A stretch of 9,334 nucleotides of DNA from Candidatus Omnitrophota bacterium (GTDB taxonomy: Bacteria; Omnitrophota; Gorgyraeia; Gorgyraeales; Gorgyraeaceae), in NCBI GenBank assembly GCA_018817035.1, contig JAHIUV010000101.1:1-9334 (forward strand), in the 5' to 3' direction. Under the pieces are notes generated by a model, which was given only the letters and a program-made list of their open reading frames with translations, was not told where the DNA came from and did no database searches. Below, piece after piece: positions 1-5,286 of this stretch. The position numbers and the translations under genes were made by a program. Position 1 is the first letter of the stretch. Each line of letters starts with the position of its first letter.

Positions 1-44
1 AAAGAGTGATCTCGGGTGAAACAATAGGCACTACGGTAAGATAG
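1..44 (+). CDS. pyrH: UMP kinase, C-terminal end only (partial)
   Basis: The frame beginning at base 3 reads RVISGETIGTTVR and stops with TAG at 42-44. The pattern 'G..IGT.V' followed at once by the stop is typical of the last residues of bacterial UMP kinase, which phosphorylates UMP to UDP in pyrimidine nucleotide synthesis. The frr gene begins 35 bases later; pyrH-frr is a very common bacterial order and supports the call. Only 13 codons are visible, so the assignment rests on this short tail plus context. Confidence 0.7.
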   Translation, partial: RVISGETIGTTVR

Positions 45-79
45 CCTTGATCCCCGAACAAACAAACAAGGAGGGCAAG

Positions 80-643
80 ATGCTGCCTCTTCAGAAGCGC
101 GTACATGATTCAGAAGAAAAAAAGAAAAAAGCCATAGACGCGACAGTGCGTGAGTTCTCTGATATAAGGACAGGGCGCGCGAACTCTCATCTTGTTGAGG
201 GCATAATGGTAGATTATTACGGGACAGCCACTCCCCTTAAACAGCTGGCAGGAATATCCGTGCCTGAGCCCAGACTGATAGTTATACAGCCTTGGGACCC
301 ATCCAGCGTGCCGGCATTAGAAAAAGCTATTTTAAAATCACAGTTAGGGTTATCGCCTGTTAATGACGGTAAGGTCATAAGGATAGCGGTTCCTGCTTTG
401 ACAAGAGAGAGATGCGAGGAGCTTACAAAGGTCCTTCATAAGATAGCGGAGCAGGGCAAGATATCCTTGAGGACAGTTCGAAGAGACGCTATTGACGGGG
501 TTAAAAAGATGGAAGACTCTAAAGAGATACCCGAAGACGCGTGCTTTAAAGGCCAGGAAGAGATCCAGAAATTGACCGAAAAATATACTAAAAGAATAGA
601 AGAGATCCTGAAGGAAAAAGAAAAAGAACTGACGACTATATAA
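80..643 (+). CDS. frr: Ribosome recycling factor
   Basis: Ribosome recycling factor works with EF-G to split the post-termination ribosome so that its subunits can be reused. The product is 187 residues, matching the family length of about 185. Family landmarks are the N-terminal helix with RTGRA (30-34), the domain II segment with YYG.ATPL (46-53) and a PWD (71-73), and the C-terminal helical region with LRTVRRDAID (130-139) and a long charged terminal helix. I chose ATG at 80 because AAGGAGG (68-74) lies at good spacing; an upstream TTG at 47 in the same frame would add 11 residues absent from the family and has no ribosome binding site. The gene follows pyrH closely and is probably cotranscribed with it. 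No internal damage is seen. Confidence 0.97.
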   Translation: MLPLQKRVHDSEEKKKKAIDATVREFSDIRTGRANSHLVEGIMVDYYGTATPLKQLAGISVPEPRLIVIQPWDPSSVPALEKAILKSQLGLSPVNDGKVIRIAVPALTRERCEELTKVLHKIAEQGKISLRTVRRDAIDGVKKMEDSKEIPEDACFKGQEEIQKLTEKYTKRIEEILKEKEKELTTI

Positions 644-649
644 TGGTGT

Positions 650-726
650 GGGCCGCTAGCTCATGTTGGTAGAGCACCGCCCTTTTAAGGCGGGTGTGCC
701 GCGTTCGACTCGCGGGCGGCTCACCA
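650..726 (+). tRNA. tRNA-Lys (anticodon TTT)
   Basis: The cloverleaf folds completely. The acceptor GGGCCGC (650-656) pairs with GCGGCTC (716-722) with one G-U. The D stem is GCTC/GAGC, and the anticodon stem CCGCC/GGCGG encloses the loop CTTTTAA, so the anticodon is TTT. The T arm is CCGCG-TTCGACT-CGCGG, the discriminator is A and CCA is encoded. The gene starts six bases after the frr stop codon, so it may be processed from the pyrH-frr transcript; no separate promoter was recognised. Confidence 0.96.
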
Positions 727-739
727 TTTTTATTTCAAG

Positions 740-916
740 ATGAAATCCTATGATATCATCGAATATACTGCTGACGTAGGGATAAGAGCGAGCAGTATTG
801 CCTGCCCCGTAATAAACATCACAAAAAAGATCAAGATAAAAAAATACGCTGACCGAAAAATAGATAGGGAACTTTTTGGGAGAAATGGTATAATAGTTAA
901 GGCAATAAAAGGCTAA
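740..916 (+). pseudogene. Archease-like remnant (short decayed reading frame)
   Basis: A 58-codon frame starts MKSYDIIEYTADVGIRA. This matches the first strand of archease, the RtcB RNA-ligase cofactor, whose N-terminus usually reads 'Y...(D/E)HTAD(V/I)GIRA'. The usual histidine is tyrosine here, and the following aspartate (D12) is kept. Residues 33-56, with IDRELFG and IIVKAI, resemble the late archease segment '(I/Y)D.ERH....VKA.T.H'. About 80 residues between these two parts are missing, and the frame stops just after KAIKG. No good ribosome binding site precedes it, and the serS promoter and hairpin overlap its 3' end. I read it as an internally deleted archease fossil. A new small protein, or chance resemblance of the C-terminal part, remains possible. 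Confidence 0.5.
886..894 (+). promoter_or_regulatory. Extended -10 promoter for serS
   Basis: TGGTATAAT at 886-894 is a perfect -10 hexamer with an extended TGn. No -35 hexamer is seen at 16-18 bases upstream, which is acceptable for extended -10 promoters. Transcription would begin near 901, giving a serS leader of about 60 nt that contains the 914-947 hairpin. The element lies inside the archease-like remnant. Confidence 0.55.
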
Positions 917-947
917 CTTCACAGTGCATTGTACTAATGTGAAGTTA
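914..947 (+). promoter_or_regulatory. Perfect 10-bp inverted repeat in the serS leader
   Basis: TAACTTCACA (914-923) and TGTGAAGTTA (938-947) are exact reverse complements separated by 14 bases. The right arm ends where the serS Shine-Dalgarno sequence (AGGGAGAG, about 948-955) begins. The structure could be an RNA stem-loop controlling access to the ribosome binding site, or a protein operator. There is no T-run after it, so it is not an intrinsic terminator. Confidence 0.5.
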
Positions 948-962
948 AGGGAGAGAGTTGGT

Positions 963-2216
963 ATGCTGGATATAAAATTTATACGTGAAAATCCGGATAT
1001 AGTTAAGAAAGCTATCAAAGATAGGAATATAAAGCTTAGAATAGAAGATCTTCTGGGCCTTGATATGCAAAAGAGAAAAATCCTAATGGAAGTTGAAGGA
1101 TTTAAGTCAGAAAAGAACAAAGCTTCTAAGGGTGGTAAGCCAGATCCTGAGGTTATAGCTAAAATGAAGGCTATTTCCCAAAAAATAAGCGATTTAGATG
1201 CCAAAGTGGTTGAATTAGACCAAAAAATAAGCAATTCTGTGCTTAATATCCCAAATATACCCCATATTTCTGTACCAATAGGGAGTCCTGAGGCTAATAA
1301 AGAGATCAGGAAGTGGGGGGAAGAGCCAAAATTTGACTTTAAACCAAAGAACCATATGGAGTTAGGGCAAGAGCTCGATATATTGGATTTTCCCAGGTCA
1401 TCCAAGATATCAGGCGCTGGTTTTTGCCTGTTCAAGGGCCTTGGGGCGCTTCTTGAAAGAGCGCTTATTAACTTCATGCTGGACCTGCATACGAAAGAAC
1501 ATGGCTATAAGGAGATATTTCCCCCATTCCTGGTTAACAGGGCCAGCATGATAGGGACAGGCCAGCTTCCTAAATTAGAAGAGGACATGTATAAGTTAAA
1601 AGATGATGACCTGTTCCTGATACCTACTGCCGAGGTACCTGTTACTAATATTCACAGGGATGAAGTCTTGAGAGAAGAAGACCTGCCTGTGCGATATACT
1701 GCCTATACCGCGTGTTTCAGGCGTGAAGCAGGTTCTTATGGGAAGGATACAAAAGGCCTTATGAGAGTCCATCAATTTGACAAGGTAGAACTTGTTAAAT
1801 TCGTAAAGCCGGAAACTTCTTTTGATGAACTTGAGGCATTGCTTAAGAACGCGGAAGAGGTCTTGCGGAGATTAAAACTTCCCTATCGCGTGCTCATGCT
1901 TGCTACCGGAGATATCAGTTTCTCGGAATCTAAATGTTACGATATAGAAGCATGGTCACCGGGGATGCAGAAGAATCTGGAAGTTTCCAGCTGCAGTAAT
2001 TTTACTGATTTTCAGGCGCGCAGGGCAAACATAAAATACAGGCCCAAAGATAAAAAAGGGCTTGAATATGTCCATACGCTCAATGGTTCAGGCGTTGCCA
2101 TGGCAAGGACAGTTATCGCGATAATGGAGAATTACCAGCAGAAAGACGGCAGCATAATTATCCCTGAGGTGCTAAGGCCCTATATGGGCGGTAGGGAGAA
2201 GATCATTAAGGAATGA
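963..2216 (+). CDS. serS: Seryl-tRNA synthetase
   Basis: This class II aminoacyl-tRNA synthetase attaches serine to tRNA-Ser. The product is 417 residues, close to the family norm of about 425. The N-terminal helical tRNA-binding arm spans about residues 1-105. Motif 1 lies around 178-204 (GYKEIFPPFLVN). The serine-binding TAE loop is at 222-224. Motif 2 is at 252-275 (FRREAGS..., then HQFDKVEL). Motif 3 is at 374-391 (NGSGVAMART) with arginine 382. I chose ATG at 963: it begins MLDIKFIRENPD as in the family and has AGGGAGAG about 8 bases upstream, whereas the longer GTG-start frame from 924 runs through the leader hairpin. Two cognate tRNA-Ser genes lie within 1 kb downstream. The next gene overlaps its stop codon. 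Confidence 0.97.
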   Translation: MLDIKFIRENPDIVKKAIKDRNIKLRIEDLLGLDMQKRKILMEVEGFKSEKNKASKGGKPDPEVIAKMKAISQKISDLDAKVVELDQKISNSVLNIPNIPHISVPIGSPEANKEIRKWGEEPKFDFKPKNHMELGQELDILDFPRSSKISGAGFCLFKGLGALLERALINFMLDLHTKEHGYKEIFPPFLVNRASMIGTGQLPKLEEDMYKLKDDDLFLIPTAEVPVTNIHRDEVLREEDLPVRYTAYTACFRREAGSYGKDTKGLMRVHQFDKVELVKFVKPETSFDELEALLKNAEEVLRRLKLPYRVLMLATGDISFSESKCYDIEAWSPGMQKNLEVSSCSNFTDFQARRANIKYRPKDKKGLEYVHTLNGSGVAMARTVIAIMENYQQKDGSIIIPEVLRPYMGGREKIIKE

Positions 2217-2881
2217 ACCTGATCATGAGGGTGTTGAGATTTTTTTGCAGTCTTTTACTTATTCCTGTGTGCGTGGCTATCACAGAGAATTTTTACAGGG
2301 AGATCATACATATAAAATCCCTGTCAGGCCCCGGGCTTATTTTTATCCTGGGCGCCCTGGCTTATTCTGTCCTGCACCTGATCTTATTTAAACTTGATTT
2401 TTTATACGTATTGGGCCACGAATTAATGCATGCATTGACAACATTGTTTTCAGGCGGCAGGGTATTAAATGTGAGTGTTTCCGCGACAGGCGGAAGCGTA
2501 AAGACAACGACGCCTAATTGTTTAGTCATACTCGCGCCTTATATAGTCCCGGCGTATACGGTCTTTATCGCGATAATTTATTTTATACTGTCGTTCTTTA
2601 TAGATGTTACCAGATATTCCAGCCTGTTTATATTCCTGATAGGATTTACGCTGATGTTCCACCTTGCTTATACGGCGCAATCCATAAGGGAAAAACAGTC
2701 TGACCTGATAAAGGCGGGATATTTATTTTCTATTTCTTTTATTTATATAACGAACATATTGATAGTTTTTTCTATAGTCAGCCTTTTGTTCAGGGACGCT
2801 TCTTTCTTTGATTTTCTCTCGGGTTCGTACGAGAGGTCAAAGGAGTTTTACTATTATTTCTGGAAGCAGTTGTTCTTGTAG
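2213..2881 (+). CDS. M50B-like integral membrane zinc metallopeptidase
   Basis: The 222-residue protein is mostly hydrophobic, with likely membrane segments near residues 5-25, 40-60, 103-130, 135-155 and 170-193. Residues 68-74 read GHELMHA, so the HExxH zinc motif is H69-E70-x-x-H73. It is followed by FSGGRV (80-84) and a glycine pair at 93-94, as in the M50B-like peptidase family. D164 in QSDL could be the third zinc ligand, by analogy with M50 proteins. Site-2-type proteases cleave substrates within membranes; no substrate can be inferred here. Its ATG overlaps the serS stop (ATGA at 2213-2216), implying translational coupling; ATG at 2225 is an alternative start. tRNA-Ser(GGA) begins two bases after its stop codon. 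Confidence 0.75.
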   Translation: MNLIMRVLRFFCSLLLIPVCVAITENFYREIIHIKSLSGPGLIFILGALAYSVLHLILFKLDFLYVLGHELMHALTTLFSGGRVLNVSVSATGGSVKTTTPNCLVILAPYIVPAYTVFIAIIYFILSFFIDVTRYSSLFIFLIGFTLMFHLAYTAQSIREKQSDLIKAGYLFSISFIYITNILIVFSIVSLLFRDASFFDFLSGSYERSKEFYYYFWKQLFL

Positions 2882-2882
2882 A

Positions 2883-2972
2883 GGAGAGATGCGTGAGCGG
2901 TTTAAACGGCACGCTTGGAAAGCGTGTGTACTCGAAAGGGTACCCAGGGTTCGAATCCCTGTCTCTCCGCCA
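2883..2972 (+). tRNA. tRNA-Ser (anticodon GGA)
   Basis: The acceptor GGAGAGA (2883-2889) pairs perfectly with TCTCTCC. The anticodon stem CACGC/GCGTG encloses TTGGAAA, so the anticodon is GGA, reading UCC and UCU. The long class II variable arm GTACTC-GAAA-GGGTAC is diagnostic for tRNA-Ser. The T arm is CAGGG-TTCGAAT-CCCTG, the discriminator is G and CCA is encoded. It lies almost directly behind the upstream coding sequence and is probably released from the serS transcript. Confidence 0.97.
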
Positions 2973-3029
2973 TTCTACTTCGCCTACATGGGTAAAATAA
3001 CTTTGGGCTTCGTAGCAATAGGTATAAAG
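2963..3029. repeat. tRNA-Ser 3' end plus spacer, repeat copy A
   Basis: The end of tRNA-Ser(GGA) and about 57 bases downstream recur at 5068-5133 with only four differences (T/C at one site, one A insertion, and TA versus CG near the end). Copy A has lost the outer right arm of the hairpin that copy B can form. The TATAAA at 3023-3028, where the copies diverge, could serve as a -10 element for the next tRNA, though no good -35 is present. Confidence 0.85.
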
Positions 3030-3064
3030 TTATAGTCATTAGCATAAATTAAATTAGCGTTACC

Positions 3065-3154
3065 GGAGAGGTGGCAGAGCGGTTGAATGCGGTGGTCTTG
3101 AAAACCATTATGGGCTTACGCTCATCGGGGGTTCGAATCCCTCCCTCTCCGCCA
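3065..3154 (+). tRNA. tRNA-Ser (anticodon TGA)
   Basis: The acceptor GGAGAGG (3065-3071) pairs perfectly with CCTCTCC. The anticodon stem GTGGT/ACCAT encloses CTTGAAA, giving anticodon TGA, which reads UCA and, by wobble, other UCN codons. A long variable arm (around ATGGGCTTACGCTCATC) confirms the serine class. The T arm is GGGGG-TTCGAAT-CCCTC, the discriminator is G and CCA is encoded. Its last 20 bases are duplicated at 5058-5077, marking it as the likely integration target of the segment that follows. Confidence 0.97.
3135..3154. repeat. Putative left attachment site in tRNA-Ser(TGA)
   Basis: The 20-base tRNA end gaatccctccctctccgcca occurs identically at 5058-5077. The position in the T arm and acceptor 3' half of a tRNA gene is the classic site for integrative elements, which restore the tRNA end on insertion. 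Confidence 0.65.
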
Positions 3155-3161
3155 GTGTTAA

Positions 3162-3198
3162 CGTAAGTTAGTATATTTATACTAGTTTACGCTTTTTT
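3162..3198 (+). terminator. Intrinsic terminator after tRNA-Ser(TGA)
   Basis: Bases 3162-3175 and 3178-3191 form a 14-bp stem in RNA (12 Watson-Crick pairs and two G-U pairs) with a very tight loop, followed by C and six T residues (3193-3198). It would end the tRNA transcript and insulate it from the genes downstream. The inner stem is AT-rich, so strength is uncertain. Confidence 0.7.
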
Positions 3199-3276
3199 AT
3201 TACCTACCTAGTAGTAAATTTGCATAATTATAACTTATTGAGAGTATTAGAGTAAGGTATTCTAAACCAGTAATAT

Positions 3277-3480
3277 ATGCAGAATCTATTAACACCTAAA
3301 CAATTGAGTGATCTGTTGCAGATTAAGCTGCCTACAGTATATAAATGGGCTCATTATGGGTATGTTCCGTTTGTAAAGATTGGGAAATTGCTAAGGTTCA
3401 AAGAGTCAAAAGTTGAAGAATGGCTTAAGAAAAGAGAAAGAAGAGGAAGAAGTTCTTGTAAGATACATGTAAATATATAG
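3277..3480 (+). CDS. Excisionase-like / MerR-type HTH DNA-binding protein
   Basis: The 67-residue protein begins MQNLLTPKQLSDLLQIKLP and continues TVYKWAHYGYVPFVKIG, LLRF and VEEWLKK. This is the pattern of the excisionase-family HTH_17 domain: an 'L(T/S)..(Q/E)(L/V)A..L' helix, a recognition helix starting 'TVY.W', a short wing with 'P..KIGK..RF', and a final 'V..WL' helix. The basic tail (RERRGRSS) may help bind DNA. Such proteins act as recombination directionality factors or as small repressors. It lies on the same strand about 200 bases upstream of fic and next to a repeat-rich control region, so autoregulation and control of fic are plausible. No clear Shine-Dalgarno sequence precedes the ATG at 3277. 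Confidence 0.8.
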   Translation: MQNLLTPKQLSDLLQIKLPTVYKWAHYGYVPFVKIGKLLRFKESKVEEWLKKRERRGRSSCKIHVNI

Positions 3481-3481
3481 A

Positions 3482-3509
3482 TACAACTAATTGCAAAAAT
3501 TGTATTTCA
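3482..3509. repeat. 28-bp perfect direct repeat, copy 1
   Basis: This 28-base block recurs without change at 3586-3613, with copy starts 104 bp apart. It contains TACAA and TTGTA as an inverted pair separated by 13 bases, as well as AATTGCAA. It starts two bases after the HTH stop codon. Probably a regulator binding site. Confidence 0.75.
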
Positions 3510-3585
3510 TATTACAATTAACATAAAACACCATAATTAACCACAAATAACAAAAACAAACAAGAATCCACCAATTACAACGAAT

Positions 3586-3613
3586 TACAACTAATTGCAA
3601 AAATTGTATTTCA
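3586..3613. repeat. 28-bp perfect direct repeat, copy 2, beside the fic -35 box
   Basis: Identical to 3482-3509. It ends one base before the TTGACA of the fic promoter, and two further AATTACAAC units run into its left end (3575-3592). A protein bound here would contact or block RNA polymerase. Confidence 0.75.
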
Positions 3614-3614
3614 C

Positions 3615-3643
3615 TTGACAAAATAATCATTTCTGATTATTAT
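3615..3643 (+). promoter_or_regulatory. Consensus promoter of fic with palindrome in the spacer
   Basis: TTGACA (3615-3620), a 17-base spacer and TATTAT (3638-3643) make a near-perfect housekeeping promoter with a start near 3650. AATAATCA (3622-3629) and TGATTATT (3634-3641) form a perfect 8-bp inverted repeat with a 4-base centre, lying in the spacer and running into the -10 box. This is a typical repressor operator position. Confidence 0.75.
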
Positions 3644-3679
3644 AAGTAATGTGAGTAACAAAATAAAAAAGGTGACATT

Positions 3680-5032
3680 ATGAAAATTCCAGAAAGAGCT
3701 CCAGAATGGAGACCAATTTTACAAGAGTCTTTCGATGTAATATTTAAATTACAAAATTACAATGAAATCAATGATTTTATAGTAAAAGTTGATCAACGAG
3801 ATAAATACTTATATTGGGATAAGTTTAAGCATCTAAAATTGCCTAAAAATGTATCTGCTGAACATTTATGGGCATATTTAAAGTTTTCAAGGCAACCAAA
3901 AATTATGAAGGCCAGCCTTATAAGCGATAAAGATGAAAAATTTGGATATTGCATCCCAAGTAGTGTTCTCGAAAATCTTTCATTTATAGATAAGCATACA
4001 AGCGGTGAAATAATAGTTGGAGATTCTTCAATACATAAATCAGAACAAAAACGATACCTTGTTAATTCTCTTATGGAAGAAGCTATAGCTTCAAGTCAAT
4101 TAGAGGGAGCGGCAACAACGAGGAAAGTCGCGAAAGAAATGCTAAGATCTGGCAGAAGACCTAAAAATAATGCAGAGCAAATGATTTTCAATAATTATAA
4201 AACTATAGCTGGGATGAAAGATTTAATAGATAAACCCTTAGATGATAATATATTGTTTAAATTACATAAAAGCATGACTATTGATACTATGGATTCCTCT
4301 GAATGCGGAAGATTTAGAACAATGGAAGATGATAAGATTTATGTTGTTGATAGCGAAGGTAATATCTTACACGATCCGCCTAAAGCAGATAAGATTTCTT
4401 CTTTAATGAAGACCCTTTATGATTATGCTAACGATGTTAACGATTCCCATTTTGTCCACCCGATTATTAAAGCAATTAACCTACATTTCTATCTTTCATA
4501 TATACATCCTTTTATGGATGGAAATGGTAGGACTGCTCGAGCATTATTTTATTGGTACGCTATTAAACATGATTATTGGATGTTCGAATACCTTACTATA
4601 TCTCGTGTATTTTTGGATGCTCCATCAAAGTATGCGAGAGCTTTTCTATATACTGAGATGGATTCTTTAGATTTAACATATTTTATTTCTTTTCATCTAA
4701 GGGTAATAAAAAATTCTATTGTAAAATTAGTAGAATATATAAAACGTAAACAAAAAAAAGCATCAGAAACGTCCTACTATTTAAAAAAGTATAAAGAATT
4801 AAATGAAAGACAAAGAAGCTTAATCAAGCATGCTGTTGAACATCCTGATGAACAATATGCAATAGCTATGCATCAAAACATTCATAACATAACATATGAG
4901 GCTGCAAGAAAAGATCTTAAATTTCTCGAAATGAAAAAATTATTAGTGAGAATCAAAAAAGAAAGAAGGTATTATTATATGCCTTCAGATAATTTATTGA
5001 AGAGAATTAAGGATAAAATGATGCCCAAATAG
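3680..5032 (+). CDS. Fic domain protein, class II (self-inhibited AMP-transferase family)
   Basis: Fic enzymes typically transfer AMP from ATP to hydroxyl side chains of target proteins. The 450-residue product carries the complete active-site motif HPFMDGNGRTAR (276-287) with the catalytic H276 and the phosphate-binding G281-N-G-R284. SSQLEG (138-143) fits the inhibitory motif (S/T)xxxE(G/N), here N-terminal to the Fic core, which defines class II proteins that restrain themselves without a separate antitoxin. The N-terminal region (1-115) is of the type found in long Fic proteins, and residues about 373-440 look like a winged-helix domain. ATG at 3680 has AAGGTG (3669-3674) at short spacing. 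Codon use is markedly AT-rich. The frame is intact and no FicA-like partner is adjacent. Confidence 0.93.
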   Translation: MKIPERAPEWRPILQESFDVIFKLQNYNEINDFIVKVDQRDKYLYWDKFKHLKLPKNVSAEHLWAYLKFSRQPKIMKASLISDKDEKFGYCIPSSVLENLSFIDKHTSGEIIVGDSSIHKSEQKRYLVNSLMEEAIASSQLEGAATTRKVAKEMLRSGRRPKNNAEQMIFNNYKTIAGMKDLIDKPLDDNILFKLHKSMTIDTMDSSECGRFRTMEDDKIYVVDSEGNILHDPPKADKISSLMKTLYDYANDVNDSHFVHPIIKAINLHFYLSYIHPFMDGNGRTARALFYWYAIKHDYWMFEYLTISRVFLDAPSKYARAFLYTEMDSLDLTYFISFHLRVIKNSIVKLVEYIKRKQKKASETSYYLKKYKELNERQRSLIKHAVEHPDEQYAIAMHQNIHNITYEAARKDLKFLEMKKLLVRIKKERRYYYMPSDNLLKRIKDKMMPK

Positions 5033-5057
5033 GTGAGTTAGGGAAACACGCTTACGA

Positions 5058-5077
5058 GAATCCCTCCCTCTCCGCCA
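5058..5077. repeat. Putative right attachment site (tRNA-Ser 3' end copy)
   Basis: An exact 20-bp copy of 3135-3154, without the rest of a tRNA. Upstream bases (cttacga) faintly recall the tRNA variable arm, but no cloverleaf can be formed. Best explained as the displaced original 3' end of tRNA-Ser(TGA). Confidence 0.65.
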
Positions 5078-5141
5078 TTCTACTTCGCCTACACGGGTAA
5101 ATAACTTTGGGCTTCGTAGCAATAGGCGTAAAGCAGAATGG
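5068..5141. repeat. tRNA-Ser spacer repeat copy B, able to form a long hairpin
   Basis: Bases 5068-5133 match 2963-3029 with four differences. Copy B also has an outer inverted repeat: 5075-5091 pairs with 5123-5141 through 7 bp, one mismatch, 3 bp, a two-base bulge and 6 bp. The left arm starts with the CCATTCTAC that follows the tRNA acceptor end. It may be a terminator-like or REP-like palindrome linked to tRNA ends; no T-run follows. Confidence 0.75.
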
Positions 5142-5191
5142 GTTAATGTTCTAATTAGTCATAATCTTGGTATTCAGATTGTCACCGCATC

Positions 5192-5220
5192 TTGCCGCTA
5201 TGGCATTCATATGATATACT
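5192..5220 (+). promoter_or_regulatory. Promoter of the secreted-protein gene
   Basis: TTGCCG (5192-5197), a 17-base spacer and TATACT (5215-5220), with TGA directly before the -10 forming an extended -10. The start would be near 5227, leaving a leader of about 60 nt before the ATG at 5287. Confidence 0.5.
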
Positions 5221-5286
5221 TTTAATAAGAAATATTTGAACTATATAGCCTTAATAGAAGGACGAGGTTATTTTTTTAGGGGGATT

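Larger units (their letters stand above)
3155..5077. mobile_element. Small AT-rich element at the tRNA-Ser 3' end (HTH + Fic)
   Basis: The segment starts right after the intact tRNA-Ser(TGA) and ends with a 20-bp copy of that tRNA's 3' end. It is visibly more AT-rich than frr or serS in both coding and intergenic DNA. It holds an excisionase-like HTH gene and a fic gene with an elaborate promoter region. No integrase, transposase or relaxase is present, so it may be a remnant or a passenger mobilised by another element's recombinase. The chromosomal spacer resumes immediately after the right repeat. The limits are set by the direct repeat; that it was ever mobile is inference. Confidence 0.6.

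Noticed and set aside
902..962. T-box riboswitch in front of serS
   Set aside because: The leader is only about 60 nt, lacks the T-box consensus and has no terminator.
656..1477. Long reading frame on the minus strand
   Set aside because: It runs antisense through tRNA-Lys, the serS leader and the serS N-terminus, and its translation has no family character.
2808..3035. 75-codon plus-strand frame
   Set aside because: It covers the whole of tRNA-Ser(GGA) in a different frame from the metallopeptidase gene, so it is a shadow.
3481..3613. Possible CRISPR array from the two 28-bp repeats
   Set aside because: There are only two copies, the interval between them is long and AT-rich with further short repeats, and no cas genes are near; an operator role fits better.
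5041..5077. Third tRNA-Ser gene
   Set aside because: Only the last 20 bases match; there is no acceptor 5' strand, D arm or anticodon arm upstream.
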